Part shown: positions 1 through 9,944 of the stretch, one piece after another
Position numbering within the stretch: the stretch's first letter is position 1
Layout: every line of letters begins with the position of its first letter
Assembly (NCBI GenBank): GCA_029247585.1
Contig: JAQWKY010000042.1
Span: 1-39,640 of the forward strand
DNA length: 39,640 nt
Reading direction: 5' to 3'
Origin: Flavobacteriales bacterium
Lineage (GTDB): Bacteria > Bacteroidota > Bacteroidia > Flavobacteriales > UBA7430
Notes under the pieces: generated by a model
The model's database searches: none
The model's input: the letters and a program-made list of their open reading frames with translations, nothing else
What the model was told of the DNA's origin: nothing
Program-made: the position numbers and the translations under genes

Positions 1-570
1 AGTATGAGATTCTACAAGGGCGTAGTCGATGTCCGCACGGAAAGTATGTAATGGTGTTCTACCATCTTTAAACATTTCTGAACGTGCCATTTCAGCACCA
101 TTCAAACGACCTGAAACTTGAATCTTGATCCCTTCAGCACCCATACGCATAGCAGAAGCAATAGCCATCTTTACCGCACGACGGTAAGAGATACGACCTT
201 CGATCTGACGAGCAATGGATTGACCTACAAGTTTAGCATCAACTTCTGGTCTTTTGATTTCAAAGATATTCACCTGAACATCTTTCTGAGTTAATTTCTT
301 TAACTCTTCTTTTAATCGATCTACTTCCGAACCACCTTTCCCAATGATAATACCAGGTCTTGCAGTACAAATAGTAATAGTAACGAGCTTCAAGGTACGC
401 TCGATGATCACTTTAGAAACGCTTGCTTTAGCTAAACGAGCATCAATATACTTACGTATTTTGCTGTCTTCTGCTAATTTATCACCGAAGTTTTTTCCGC
501 CATACCATGCCGAATCCCATCCTCTGATGATTCCCAAACGATTCCCTATTGGATTAGTCTTTTGTCCCAT
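1..570 (-). CDS. rpsC: 30S ribosomal protein S3, partial (C-terminus beyond window)
   Basis: Ribosomal protein S3 helps form the mRNA entry site of the small subunit. I translated this by eye because the ORF track omits it: no stop lies inside the window. It begins [19 protein letters not shown], the family start, and 190 codons are present, ending ...ALVESHT at the window edge. The KH-domain loop [15 protein letters not shown] is visible near residues 70-85. The start codon lies 6 nt downstream of the rplV stop, so it belongs to the same operon. About 40-60 C-terminal residues should lie outside the window. Confidence 0.95.
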   Translation of the reverse strand, partial: MGQKTNPIGNRLGIIRGWDSAWYGGKNFGDKLAEDSKIRKYIDARLAKASVSKVIIERTLKLVTITICTARPGIIIGKGGSEVDRLKEELKKLTQKDVQVNIFEIKRPEVDAKLVGQSIARQIEGRISYRRAVKMAIASAMRMGAEGIKIQVSGRLNGAEMARSEMFKDGRTPLHTFRADIDYALVESHT

Positions 571-576
571 ATCAGC

Positions 577-981
577 TTATTCTTTTTCTGATTTACTTCC
601 CACCACGATCGTAACGTGATTTGAACGCTTTCTAATTCTGTGAGCTCTACCTTGAGGAGCCGGACGTAAACGTTTCAATACCCGAGCACTGTCGACTTGA
701 ATTTCTTTTACGAACAAATCACTGTCTTCCATACGAGCATCTTCATTCTTTGCTTGCCAATTTGCAACGGCAGAAAGAAGAAGTGTCTCTAAACGAGCAG
801 AAGCCTCCTTCGTATTAAACTTCAAAATTTGAAGCGCTTTGTTTACCTCAACTCCACGTACCAAATCAGCCACAAGACGCATTTTTCTCGGGGAAGTAGG
901 GCAATTGTTTAGCTTTGCAAAAGCCACGTTTGCACGCGCTTCTTTCAACGCTACTGCCGTATTATGTTTTCTTTTTCCCAT
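577..981 (-). CDS. rplV: 50S ribosomal protein L22
   Basis: L22 lines the peptide exit tunnel through a long beta-hairpin. The 134-aa product carries the family core [19 protein letters not shown] and the C-terminal hairpin segment ([19 protein letters not shown]), which approaches the macrolide-binding region of the tunnel. It is somewhat longer than E. coli L22 because of an extra N-terminal segment ([19 protein letters not shown]) and a short charged tail, as is common in this phylum. It lies between rpsS and rpsC in standard S10-operon order, with gaps of 19 and 6 nt. Confidence 0.97.
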   Translation of the reverse strand: MGKRKHNTAVALKEARANVAFAKLNNCPTSPRKMRLVADLVRGVEVNKALQILKFNTKEASARLETLLLSAVANWQAKNEDARMEDSDLFVKEIQVDSARVLKRLRPAPQGRAHRIRKRSNHVTIVVGSKSEKE

Positions 982-1000
982 GATTAAGGCTTAATACTGT

Positions 1001-1279
1001 TTATCTTTTACCTTTATCTTTTTTACCACCATGACCTCTGTAGGTACGGGTAAGGGCAAATTCGCCCAACTTATGACCTACCATGTTTTCAGTAACAAAA
1101 ACAGGTATAAACTGACGACCATTGTGTACAGCTATTGTTTGACCAACAAAATCAGGCGTAATCATCGAAGCTCTAGACCAAGTTTTGATTACCGATTTTT
1201 TGCTTGCCTCAGCATTTGCCAGAACTTTTTTCTCTAGCTTAAAGTGTACGTAAGGTCCTTTTTTTAGTGAACGCGCCAT
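1001..1279 (-). CDS. rpsS: 30S ribosomal protein S19
   Basis: S19 sits in the head of the 30S subunit and contacts S13 and A-site tRNA. The 92-aa product starts [19 protein letters not shown] and contains the family signature [22 protein letters not shown] near the C-terminus. Its length is normal. It follows rplB by 6 nt and precedes rplV in the usual operon order. The plus-strand ORF at 1031-1237 is only its shadow. Confidence 0.97.
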   Translation of the reverse strand: MARSLKKGPYVHFKLEKKVLANAEASKKSVIKTWSRASMITPDFVGQTIAVHNGRQFIPVFVTENMVGHKLGEFALTRTYRGHGGKKDKGKR

Positions 1280-1285
1280 AACTTT

Positions 1286-2110
<825 letters not shown>

Positions 2111-2117
2111 AACTTAA

Positions 2118-2408
2118 TTAAATATTGCTATAAAAATCAATACTTTCTCCTTCAGCTATATCAACAATAGCTTTTTTGTAAGAATTGGTTCTACCGCTAA
2201 CAACGCCACCTTTCGTGTTACGAGATTTTGCTTTACCAGGGTAAACCATTGTTCTAACTTTTTCAACAGAAACGCCGTACATCTTCTCTACAGCATCCTT
2301 GATTTCGAGCTTATTAGCTCTTCTATCAACGATAAAACCAAAGCGATTGTACTTTTCGCTATCATCTGTCATCTTCTCGGTAATTACCGGTTTTATAAGA
2401 ATGTTCAT
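2118..2408 (-). CDS. rplW: 50S ribosomal protein L23
   Basis: L23 lies at the exit of the peptide tunnel and is the docking site for trigger factor and SRP. The 96-aa product starts MNILIKPVITEKMTDDSEK, matching the family opening, and shows the central loop typical of L23 (KVRTMVYPGKAKSRNTKGG). Gene order rplD-rplW-rplB is standard, with 7-nt gaps on both sides, consistent with translational coupling. Confidence 0.96.
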   Translation of the reverse strand: MNILIKPVITEKMTDDSEKYNRFGFIVDRRANKLEIKDAVEKMYGVSVEKVRTMVYPGKAKSRNTKGGVVSGRTNSYKKAIVDIAEGESIDFYSNI

Positions 2409-2415
2409 CGTCTGT

Positions 2416-3042
2416 TTAACTTAAAATGTTCTCAATTTTCTCTACAGCTCCTTCAGTCAATAAAACGGTCCCGGAATTAAGAATCTTGTAAGTACTTAAT
2501 TCTGAGGCTATTACAACTTGAGTGCGTTGTAAATTTCGCGACGACAAATATACATTTTTATTCGTATCCGCAACAACCAACAACGTTTTTTTGCCGTTCA
2601 AACCAAGGTCTCCAATCATTTTTGAATAAGCAGAAGTTTTAGGAGCTTCGAAATTAAAATTCTCTAAAACAACAATAGCTTCTTCTTTTGCTTTAATGGT
2701 AAAAGCAGATTTACGAGCTAAAGTCTTCAACTTTTTATTCAATTTGAAAGAATAACTTCTTGGACGAGGTCCAAAAGCACGACCACCACCACGAAATACA
2801 GGAGACTTAATACTACCTGCACGCGCTGTACCCGTACCTTTTTGCTTCTTGATTTTTCGCGTACTACCTGTAATCTCAGCTCTCTCTTTAGACTTGTGCG
2901 TACCTTGACGTTGATTTGCCAAATACTGCTTCACATCTAAATAAACAGCGTGATCGTTAGGTTCGATTGCGTAAATCGCATCATTTAAAGATACTTTTCT
3001 TCCCGTATCTTTACCTGTAATATCTAATACTACTGCTTCCAT
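2416..3042 (-). CDS. rplD: 50S ribosomal protein L4
   Basis: L4 binds 23S rRNA and sends a loop into the exit tunnel opposite L22. The 208-aa product contains the loop region [19 protein letters not shown] followed by [21 protein letters not shown], both family hallmarks. Its start codon shares one base with the stop codon of rplC (TAATG-type junction at 3042), implying coupled translation. In E. coli L4 also autoregulates the S10 operon. I see no E. coli-like S10 leader here because the genes continue upstream into fusA. Confidence 0.97.
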   Translation of the reverse strand: MEAVVLDITGKDTGRKVSLNDAIYAIEPNDHAVYLDVKQYLANQRQGTHKSKERAEITGSTRKIKKQKGTGTARAGSIKSPVFRGGGRAFGPRPRSYSFKLNKKLKTLARKSAFTIKAKEEAIVVLENFNFEAPKTSAYSKMIGDLGLNGKKTLLVVADTNKNVYLSSRNLQRTQVVIASELSTYKILNSGTVLLTEGAVEKIENILS

Positions 3043-3659
3043 TATTTCTCGATCGTTAAGAGTGAGTTTTTCGGTCCTGGTACAGAACCCTTAACAACTA
3101 AAAGGTTTTTATCCTTGATCACTTTTAAGACCTCTAAGTTGGCAACCGTAACTTGATCACCTCCCATACGTCCTGCCATGCGCATTCCTTTGAATACACG
3201 TGCTGGATACGAAGCCGCACCAATAGAACCTGGAGCACGTAAACGATTGTGCTGACCGTGCGTAGCATCACCTACACCACGGAAACCATGACGCTTAACA
3301 ACCCCTTGAAAACCTTTACCCTTTGAAACACCAGTTACATCGACATATTCACCTTCGACGAAAAGCTCAACATCAACAACATCTCCTAAATTCAATTCAG
3401 CATCGAAACCATCGAATTCCTGAACTTTTACTTTAGGGGTTGTTTTAGCTTTAGCAAAGTGACCTGTAAGTGCCTTACCGGTATTCTTTGCTTTCTTTTC
3501 GCCATAACCCAGCTGAATAGCCTCGTAACCATCTGTGTCGAGGGTTCTAACCTGTGTTACTACACAAGGACCAACTTCTAAGACCGTACAAGGGATGTTT
3601 TTCCCTTGGTCGTTGAAGATACTGGTCATTCCTACTTTTTTTCCAATTAAACCTGGCAT
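3042..3659 (-). CDS. rplC: 50S ribosomal protein L3
   Basis: L3 is an early assembly protein whose extension reaches the peptidyl transferase centre. The 205-aa product starts [19 protein letters not shown] and includes the signature [16 protein letters not shown] and later [19 protein letters not shown]. Length is normal. It overlaps rplD by one base and follows rpsJ by 25 nt, the largest gap within the S10 part of this operon. Confidence 0.98.
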   Translation of the reverse strand: MPGLIGKKVGMTSIFNDQGKNIPCTVLEVGPCVVTQVRTLDTDGYEAIQLGYGEKKAKNTGKALTGHFAKAKTTPKVKVQEFDGFDAELNLGDVVDVELFVEGEYVDVTGVSKGKGFQGVVKRHGFRGVGDATHGQHNRLRAPGSIGAASYPARVFKGMRMAGRMGGDQVTVANLEVLKVIKDKNLLVVKGSVPGPKNSLLTIEK

Positions 3660-3684
3660 TTTTGTTTATTTAATGGATAACTAA

Positions 3685-3990
3685 TTAAACCTTAATTTCT
3701 ACTTCAACACCACTTGGCAACTCTAATCTCATCAAAGCATCAACTGTTTTTGATGAAGAGTTGTAGATGTCTAGTAAACGCTTGTAAGAGCTCAACTCGA
3801 ACTGCTCACGCGCTTTCTTGTTCACGTGTGGTGAACGAAGAACTGTATATATTCTTTTGTGCGTTGGGAGTGGGATAGGCCCATTAACAACAGCACCTGT
3901 AGTCTTAACAGTTTTCACGATTTTCTCAGCAGACTTGTCTACTAAGTTGTGGTCGTAAGACTTTAGTTTGATTCTAATCTTTTGACTCAT
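3685..3990 (-). CDS. rpsJ: 30S ribosomal protein S10
   Basis: S10 is a head protein of the small subunit and, with NusB, part of antitermination complexes in many bacteria. The 101-aa product has the family core [29 protein letters not shown] (shown in part: [19 protein letters not shown]). It begins only 10 nt after the fusA stop, so the str and S10 clusters are one continuous gene run here, with no tuf gene between them. Confidence 0.97.
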   Translation of the reverse strand: MSQKIRIKLKSYDHNLVDKSAEKIVKTVKTTGAVVNGPIPLPTHKRIYTVLRSPHVNKKAREQFELSSYKRLLDIYNSSSKTVDALMRLELPSGVEVEIKV

Positions 3991-4000
3991 TATATCCGAA

Positions 4001-6115
4001 TTAAGAGTTACCGTTAACTTTAGAAATCACATCTTCCGCAATGTTCTTTGGACAATCATCGTAATGCGAGAACTCCATCGTTGAAGTCGCTCTACCCGAT
4101 GTTACCGTACGTAATGTAGTTACATAACCAAACATTTCAGAAAGTGGTACAGTCGCTTTAATCACTTGTGCACCATTACGTGAATCCATACCTGCAACCT
4201 GACCTCTTCTACGATTCAAGTCGGCTACAACATCCCCCATATTTACTTCCGGTGTAACCACCTCAAGCTTCATAATAGGCTCTAATAAAGTAGGAGTTGC
4301 TTTCTTACAAGCACCTTTATATCCGATCTTAGCAGCAAGCTCAAATGACAAAGCATCTGAATCGACAGCGTGGAATGAACCGTCAAAAAGAGTTACTTTC
4401 AAACTATCCATAGGGTATCCAGCCAAAGGACCATTTACCATAGCTTGTTCGAAACCTTTTTGTACAGAAGGAATAAATTCTCTAGGAATTGACCCACCTT
4501 TAATCTTATCAACGAATTCCAATCCTTCTTTCACTTCTTCACCTTCTACCGCAACAACAGGTTCAATCGTAAATTGGATGTCGGCAAATTTACCTTTACC
4601 ACCGGATTGTTTCTTATACGTTTCTCTGTGATCAACCGTACCACGGATTGCCTCTTTGTATTGTACTTGAGGAGCACCTTGGTTACACTCAACCTTAAAC
4701 TCACGCTTCATACGGTCGATAAGAATATCTAAGTGAAGCTCACCCATACCGGAAATTACAGTTTGACCTGTTTCCTCATTCGTAGCTACACGGAACGTTG
4801 GATCTTCTTCGGAAAGTTTACCAAGAGCAAGCCCCATCTTATCCATATCAGCCTTTGTTTTAGGCTCAACAGCAATACCGATTACCGGCTCAGGGAAAGA
4901 CATCGACTCAAGAACAATCGGATTTTTTTCCGAGTGTAACGTATCTCCTGTACGGATGTCTTTAAAACCTACACCTGCACCAATATCTCCGGCACCAATG
5001 TTGGTAATAGCATTTTGTTTGTTAGAGTGCATTTGGAAGATACGAGAAATACGTTCTTTCTTTCCTGTTCTCGAGTTCCATACATAAGAACCAGCATCTA
5101 AATTCCCAGAATAAACTCTGAAGAAACAAAGACGACCTACAAACGGGTCGGTTGCAATTTTAAAGGCTAAGGCAGCAAAAGGCTCATCAACATTCGGCTT
5201 ACGCTCTTCTTCTTCTTCCGTTTTAGGATTTGTCCCTATAATAGAATCAATATCCATCGGAGATGGTAAGAATTCCATTACGGCATCTAATACCGCTTGA
5301 ACTCCTTTATTCTTGAAAGCTGAACCACAGAACATTGGAGTAATCTTCATATCGTGAACAGCAGCTTTGATGGCAGCTTCAATCTCATCTTGAGTAATTG
5401 TATCTGGGTCATCAAAGAACTTCTCCATGAGGTTGTCATCGTATTCAGCAACGGATTCGATTAACTTCTCTCTCCATTCTGCAACCACATCAACCAAATC
5501 CTCAGGGATTTCGATTTCATCATAAGTCATCCCTTGTGTATCGTCATTCCAAACAATTGCTTTGTTCGAAATAAGATCAACCACTCCTTTAAATGTATCC
5601 TCAGCACCAATAGGCACTTGTAGAGGCACAGGGTGTGCACCTAATCGCTCTTTAACTTGAGCAACCACATTAAAGAAGTCTGCACCCGCACGGTCCATTT
5701 TGTTCACAAACCCAATACGAGGTACATTGTATTTATCAGCTTGACGCCATACCGTTTCAGATTGAGGCTCAACCCCACCAACGGCACAAAATAAAGCAAC
5801 AGCACCATCCAAAACACGTAATGAACGCTCTACCTCAACGGTAAAGTCAACGTGACCTGGGGTGTCAATAATATTCATTTGGTAATCACTATCGCGATAC
5901 TTCCAAAAACAAGTTGTCGCAGCAGAAGTAATGGTAATACCTCGCTCCTGCTCTTGCTCCATCCAGTCCATTGTAGCAGCACCATCGTGAACTTCACCTA
6001 TTTTATGAGAAACTCCTGTATAGTATAATACACGCTCTGTCGTAGTGGTTTTTCCGGCATCAATATGTGCCATAATACCAATGTTACGAGTAAATTTTAG
6101 ATCTCTTTTAGCCAT
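4001..6115 (-). CDS. fusA: Translation elongation factor G
   Basis: EF-G is the GTPase that drives tRNA-mRNA translocation and, with RRF, ribosome recycling. The 704-aa product has the G1 motif AHIDAGKTT (about residues 16-24), G3 DTPGHVDF and G4 NKMD, then domains II-V. The domain V segment [20 protein letters not shown] is close to the end. Length is canonical. It sits between rpsG (17 nt upstream) and rpsJ (10 nt downstream). Fusidic acid acts on this protein family. I see no clear sign in the sequence of a resistance allele, but I did not map every site. Confidence 0.98.
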   Translation of the reverse strand: MAKRDLKFTRNIGIMAHIDAGKTTTTERVLYYTGVSHKIGEVHDGAATMDWMEQEQERGITITSAATTCFWKYRDSDYQMNIIDTPGHVDFTVEVERSLRVLDGAVALFCAVGGVEPQSETVWRQADKYNVPRIGFVNKMDRAGADFFNVVAQVKERLGAHPVPLQVPIGAEDTFKGVVDLISNKAIVWNDDTQGMTYDEIEIPEDLVDVVAEWREKLIESVAEYDDNLMEKFFDDPDTITQDEIEAAIKAAVHDMKITPMFCGSAFKNKGVQAVLDAVMEFLPSPMDIDSIIGTNPKTEEEEERKPNVDEPFAALAFKIATDPFVGRLCFFRVYSGNLDAGSYVWNSRTGKKERISRIFQMHSNKQNAITNIGAGDIGAGVGFKDIRTGDTLHSEKNPIVLESMSFPEPVIGIAVEPKTKADMDKMGLALGKLSEEDPTFRVATNEETGQTVISGMGELHLDILIDRMKREFKVECNQGAPQVQYKEAIRGTVDHRETYKKQSGGKGKFADIQFTIEPVVAVEGEEVKEGLEFVDKIKGGSIPREFIPSVQKGFEQAMVNGPLAGYPMDSLKVTLFDGSFHAVDSDALSFELAAKIGYKGACKKATPTLLEPIMKLEVVTPEVNMGDVVADLNRRRGQVAGMDSRNGAQVIKATVPLSEMFGYVTTLRTVTSGRATSTMEFSHYDDCPKNIAEDVISKVNGNS

Positions 6116-6132
6116 TTCTTAACTCTTTAAAT

Positions 6133-6606
6133 TTAAAATCTAAAATGCGAGAACGCCTTATTGGCTTCCGACATACGGTGAACATCAGTTTTCTTCTTAA
6201 CAGACGCGCCCTCTTCACGAGAGGCAGCCAGAACTTCATTAGCCAATCTCAGCGCCATGGTTTTTTCATTTCGCTTTCGCGTAAAAGAAATTAACCATTT
6301 CATGCCTAAAGACAACTTCCTGTCTGGACGAATCTGCATTGGAATTTGGAAAGTAGCTCCACCCACTCTTCTACTTCGTACTTCTACGTGAGGGGTAACG
6401 TTTTGCAACGCTTTTTTGAAAATTTCCAATCCAGTCTCTTCGTCTCCGCTCTTCTCCTCTACAATGTCAATGGCATCGTAAAAAATTCTGAACGCAGTAC
6501 TCTTCTTACCGTCCAACATTAGGTTGTTCACGAAACGTGTTACTAACGTATCGTTAAACCTTGGATCTGGCAACAAGACTCTTTTTTTAGCTTTTGCTTT
6601 TCTCAT
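6133..6606 (-). CDS. rpsG: 30S ribosomal protein S7
   Basis: S7 nucleates assembly of the 30S head and contacts E-site tRNA. The 157-aa product starts [19 protein letters not shown] and contains [20 protein letters not shown] plus the C-terminal [17 protein letters not shown]. Length matches the family. It lies 26 nt downstream of rpsL and 17 nt upstream of fusA, the standard str order. Confidence 0.98.
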   Translation of the reverse strand: MRKAKAKKRVLLPDPRFNDTLVTRFVNNLMLDGKKSTAFRIFYDAIDIVEEKSGDEETGLEIFKKALQNVTPHVEVRSRRVGGATFQIPMQIRPDRKLSLGMKWLISFTRKRNEKTMALRLANEVLAASREEGASVKKKTDVHRMSEANKAFSHFRF

Positions 6607-6632
6607 TTTACTTTTTCTTCAGATTACTCTGA

Positions 6633-7007
6633 TTACTTTTTAGGTTTTTTAGCTCCGTACTTAGAACGTCTTTGAGTACGCCCATCAACACCTGCTGTAT
6701 CCAAAGCACCACGAACGATGTGGTAACGCACACCTGGAAGATCTTTTACTCTTCCACCACGTACCAAAACGATTGAGTGCTCTTGTAAGTTGTGTCCTTC
6801 ACCCGGTATGTATGCATTTACTTCGTTTCCGTTTGTCAACCTTACCCTTGCCACTTTACGCATTGCAGAGTTAGGTTTCTTAGGAGTCGTAGTATATACA
6901 CGAGTACAAACACCTCTTCTTTGAGGACAAGCATCTAATGCGGCCGATTTACTTTTCTTAGTAAACTTTTCGCGACCTTTTCGTACCAACTGCTGAATAG
7001 TAGGCAT
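6633..7007 (-). CDS. rpsL: 30S ribosomal protein S12
   Basis: S12 sits at the decoding centre and controls accuracy. The 124-aa product begins [19 protein letters not shown] and carries [18 protein letters not shown] and [19 protein letters not shown]. The two lysines whose substitution causes streptomycin resistance in other bacteria (E. coli K43 and K88 positions) are both still Lys, so no classic rpsL resistance allele is present. It is the first gene of the operon, about 57 nt downstream of the proposed -7 element, with a small hairpin in the leader. Confidence 0.98.
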   Translation of the reverse strand: MPTIQQLVRKGREKFTKKSKSAALDACPQRRGVCTRVYTTTPKKPNSAMRKVARVRLTNGNEVNAYIPGEGHNLQEHSIVLVRGGRVKDLPGVRYHIVRGALDTAGVDGRTQRRSKYGAKKPKK

Positions 7008-7044
7008 ATTGCTTTTTTTGTTTATAATTCGTTAACTTCAACAT

Positions 7045-7061
7045 TCCCTAATTTTTAGGGA
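7045..7061 (-). other. Leader stem-loop upstream of rpsL
   Basis: The sequence tccctaa-ttt-ttaggga is a perfect 7-bp inverted repeat with a 3-nt loop. It lies directly after the proposed -7 element of the ribosomal promoter, so it would sit at or very near the 5' end of the mRNA. It lacks a following U-tract on the transcribed strand, which argues against a simple terminator. It could stabilise the 5' end or act as a regulatory site; that part is inference. Confidence 0.55.
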
Positions 7062-7064
7062 TTG

Positions 7065-7095
7065 CAAATGTATAACTTTTAAGCCAGTATACAAA
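7065..7095 (-). promoter_or_regulatory. Promoter of the str-S10 ribosomal operon (Bacteroidota type)
   Basis: On the minus strand TTTG (7095-7092), exactly 19 nt of spacer, then TACATTTG (7072-7065). This matches the known Bacteroidota vegetative promoter (TTTG, about 19 nt, TAnnTTTG) in both boxes and spacing. It is followed by CA, giving TACATTTGCA. Transcription would start near 7060, about 50 nt before rpsL. Confidence 0.8.
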
Positions 7096-7285
7096 CAGGG
7101 CTCCCCTTTTATTTACCAAGATTTTCCTTTTGACAAAAAACAAGACTTTGTGAAGGGACTTATGAAGCTAAGAAACAGAAATAGCAACCCAAGCATCCTA
7201 GCTAACTCAACGAGTAAAAAATAGGAAAACACTAGAAGTTGAAGTGATTTTAGAACTAATTATAAGAGTGAATTATTGCATGAAG

Positions 7286-7720
7286 TTAAACCAAAAATAA
7301 AAAGGAAGAAATACTCACGGACCAAAGGACTACAGAAATACACATGACCCCCAAAGCAATTTTTTTCTGGTTATTAAAAAAACGCGCTGCCAAAAAAGCG
7401 CCAACAGGTATCGATATTAATACGGGTGAAAAGATACTCAAGCCAAACAAACCGTAATTTCGAATTACGTTGACAAAAAATTTATTTTTCTTGGTGAAAA
7501 TCTTCTTTTTCTTTTGCATAGGCTTAAAGAAGTTTGGGAAAAAATTAACAATTTTTGTTCCCAAATTATAAAACAAAAAAACGCCAAAAACACCCCCCAA
7601 AGACGTGATAGCAACAGACCCCAAATAAGTAAAACCTAATGACTTAGCCAAAATAGGCCCAGCAAAAAACTTAACTGAACTCAGAAAAAACACACTCAAT
7701 ACTTCAACCCAAAACTCCAT
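7286..7720 (-). CDS. Small integral membrane protein, unknown function
   Basis: The 144-aa product has about four hydrophobic segments (roughly residues 3-20, 30-55, 90-110 and 118-143) with a very basic Lys-rich stretch between them (MQKKKKIFTKKNKFF). The arrangement GGVFGVFLFYNLG then SPVLISIPVGAFLAARFF loosely resembles small VTT/DedA-like or small multidrug-export membrane proteins, but I cannot assign a family firmly. It starts 8 nt after the end of the FemAB-like gene, so it is probably the last gene of the polysaccharide block. No terminator is obvious after it, and the 200 nt to the ribosomal promoter hold nothing I recognise. Confidence 0.6.
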   Translation of the reverse strand: MEFWVEVLSVFFLSSVKFFAGPILAKSLGFTYLGSVAITSLGGVFGVFLFYNLGTKIVNFFPNFFKPMQKKKKIFTKKNKFFVNVIRNYGLFGLSIFSPVLISIPVGAFLAARFFNNQKKIALGVMCISVVLWSVSISSFLFLV

Positions 7721-7728
7721 GAAAGCAC

Positions 7729-8649
7729 TTACTTTAAGTATTTAATTAATAAAGGTAAACGATTAATTTTTAGGGTTTGATAAGGATGGTTTTCTGCACC
7801 AAAACCGCTATAAAATCGCATTAGATTTTCATCATTAGACCCTTCAAAATCAAAAGTAAAAAAACTATTTGCCGATGACCTTATAAACTCATCAATTAAA
7901 AAAGGCATGGCGGCACGCTCTTTCCCCTCCTTACTATTTCCTGTAAATAACAACACAACCCTGTTAAGACCAAACAATAAAAACATTCCTGCAATAGGCC
8001 TGTTACCCTCATCATAAGCCATCCATACTTGCCCACAATGCTTATAGACAGCAACATGCATAACCTGCTCTAGAACTTTATAATCATTCGATGAAAGATG
8101 CTTTAAAGACTTCCCCTTATCCAACCTAAATAAGTCTATTAAATTTTTAGGAGCATCGTTCTTAAAAACCTCTAAGCCTGCCGAACTGGCTTTTTTCAAA
8201 TTTCTTCTGAGATTTTTTGAATATTGAAAAATTTGATCCTGATAGGGCTTATCGAGTTTTAACAAGAAATTATTATTCTCTTTCCGTTGAATTCCGGGCC
8301 CTTCTTTAACAGCAGCCTGGTGATTCATGTTAAGTTCTATAAACCGATATTCCTCAGGAATTTTAGCTACAAAATCATTAATTCTCCGCAATCCTTTGTA
8401 GGTCTTGGAGAATAATCCTAGCTGTTGAACCCAGAAAGGGGTATAAGCGTAGGTTAAACCAAACTTTTTTCGAGTTGGCAAAGGAAAAACAGCCTCGTAA
8501 TCATTAAGAATTAATGCATTCCACTGCTTAACAACAATATCCAGATACCAAGAAAAGGCATAAGGCATGGAATTCACTGAATTCTTGATGCACTCATCCC
8601 ACTTATCCGTATCAACCTCACTATGTTTTACGAAACGTATCATCGACAC
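7729..8649 (-). CDS. FemAB/GNAT-fold acyltransferase-like protein
   Basis: The 306-aa product looks like the FemAB-like branch of the GNAT fold found in Bacteroidota surface-polysaccharide loci. The N-terminal half has the Trp/Tyr-rich substrate region (MPYAFSWYLDIVVKQWNAL and YAYTPFWVQQLGLFSK). The middle has the basic helix FQYSKNLRRNLKKA typical of these proteins. The C-terminal half has AMPFLIDEFIRSSANSFFTFDFEGS, where FDFEGS is a recurring FemAB-like motif. The substrate cannot be read from the sequence; transfer of an acyl or aminoacyl group to a glycan is an inference. Its start overlaps the end of the deacetylase gene by 10 nt, indicating coupling. Confidence 0.72.
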   Translation of the reverse strand: MSMIRFVKHSEVDTDKWDECIKNSVNSMPYAFSWYLDIVVKQWNALILNDYEAVFPLPTRKKFGLTYAYTPFWVQQLGLFSKTYKGLRRINDFVAKIPEEYRFIELNMNHQAAVKEGPGIQRKENNNFLLKLDKPYQDQIFQYSKNLRRNLKKASSAGLEVFKNDAPKNLIDLFRLDKGKSLKHLSSNDYKVLEQVMHVAVYKHCGQVWMAYDEGNRPIAGMFLLFGLNRVVLLFTGNSKEGKERAAMPFLIDEFIRSSANSFFTFDFEGSNDENLMRFYSGFGAENHPYQTLKINRLPLLIKYLK

Positions 8650-9944
8650 GCCTCCTCTAAGGTAAATTCATACACCTGTTTCCATTCCTGCCAATGTCGA
8701 TTATCACTGACGGTTTCATTGTGCCACAAACTCATAAAAACACCATCAACCTCTTTAACTCGATCCATCAGCTCTTTTATCAAATACTGCGCGTCATCAA
8801 CAGGAAGGCTCATGTATTCATTAAGCGTTCCGTCCATTACAGCAAAGGGCCTAAGCAGCAGCTTCGTTTCAACCTCCATATCTAAGTCATAAAAATAAAA
8901 CGGAAGGGAAGTACCCGCCCTAAAACCAACTTCTGACGCATAGCCCATGCTAAAATCTTCAAAGATTCCAACATCAATCAATCTACGATAGGTAGTAGGT
9001 AAATCGATTCTTAAAAAATGTTGCCGGCTACGAATCACTTCACGCTTCACTATGTGCTCTAAACGCTTAATCTCTGTAAGCAATTTACTAGGGTATGCGT
9101 TTGAAGCCCATGAAGGGTGGATTCCGACCTTTGCATAATCACTCATTGACTTCACTAAAGACTGAAACTTTTTACTGGTATGCGAGATGTTCTTATCATT
9201 GTAACCATAATCGGCGAGCAAAAAGAAATAAATCGATTCAAACCCATACTTCTTTTGCAAACTCAACAGATAATCAAAAGTATCATACGGATCTTTCTCC
9301 TTATCAAGGAGGACTTTAAACCTTTGCATAATATCGTCAAAGTCAAAATTCAATAGAGCGCGAACAATAGCTCCAGAAGTTCTCAAAAAACCTTTCTCTA
9401 AATAACAAAATGCATTATCTACATCAACCGTGTTCACGTATTTAAAAGAACGAGGGGTCGGAATAAATTCGGGGAATTTATCTTGTATAATTTTCACCAA
9501 ATCCTCCACCCAATATTCAATGATGGGCGATCTTAAAAACCCGTTTTGATACGCTAAACTTTCTTTTGCTGGAAATCGCTGAAAACGATCCTTGATATGA
9601 GGCAAATACTCCTCGTACCTACTTAGCAGGTAAAAGCTCGCAGCAAAAACATCAAAAGGCATGGCAGAATTTTCAGTCTGTCCAAAAAAAACTTTGTGAC
9701 CGTTCCAAGATTTAACTTGAAGGTCTTGATTTGATATTCCTCTTTCGAATAAGAGTGAATGCGAGCGAAAGAACAATTCACTACCTAAAGGGTTTTTCGT
9801 ATATGAGATTTTGATTCCGTCATACGCAATAAACTCCTCAACTTGACTTGTAAAACGTACCTCACAAGCCAAGAATTGCACAAAAACAGTACGAAATACA
9901 TACTGAACCCGAGCGCTAACTTGATGCGTGTAAACTAGAATCAT
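8640..9944 (-). CDS. Polysaccharide deacetylase-like (NodB-fold) protein
   Basis: The 434-aa product begins MILVYTHQVSARVQYVFR, a start I associate with Bacteroidota deacetylase-like proteins that have an extra N-terminal domain. The NodB-type core carries VNTVDVDNAF (Asp pair near residues 174-176, first metal/catalytic motif), a VGIHPSWASN motif (metal-binding His) and a final SLWHNETVSD segment with the late conserved His. These are the landmarks of carbohydrate esterase 4-like deacetylases, which remove acetyl groups from GlcNAc or ManNAc polymers. No signal peptide is visible, so the substrate may be cytoplasmic. The start overlaps the wecB stop (ATGA). Confidence 0.8.
   Translation of the reverse strand: MILVYTHQVSARVQYVFRTVFVQFLACEVRFTSQVEEFIAYDGIKISYTKNPLGSELFFRSHSLLFERGISNQDLQVKSWNGHKVFFGQTENSAMPFDVFAASFYLLSRYEEYLPHIKDRFQRFPAKESLAYQNGFLRSPIIEYWVEDLVKIIQDKFPEFIPTPRSFKYVNTVDVDNAFCYLEKGFLRTSGAIVRALLNFDFDDIMQRFKVLLDKEKDPYDTFDYLLSLQKKYGFESIYFFLLADYGYNDKNISHTSKKFQSLVKSMSDYAKVGIHPSWASNAYPSKLLTEIKRLEHIVKREVIRSRQHFLRIDLPTTYRRLIDVGIFEDFSMGYASEVGFRAGTSLPFYFYDLDMEVETKLLLRPFAVMDGTLNEYMSLPVDDAQYLIKELMDRVKEVDGVFMSLWHNETVSDNRHWQEWKQVYEFTLEEACR

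Noticed and set aside
7096-7285. Possible small gene or terminator between the ribosomal promoter and the membrane protein
   Set aside because: No ORF with a credible start and no stem with a U-tract could be found.
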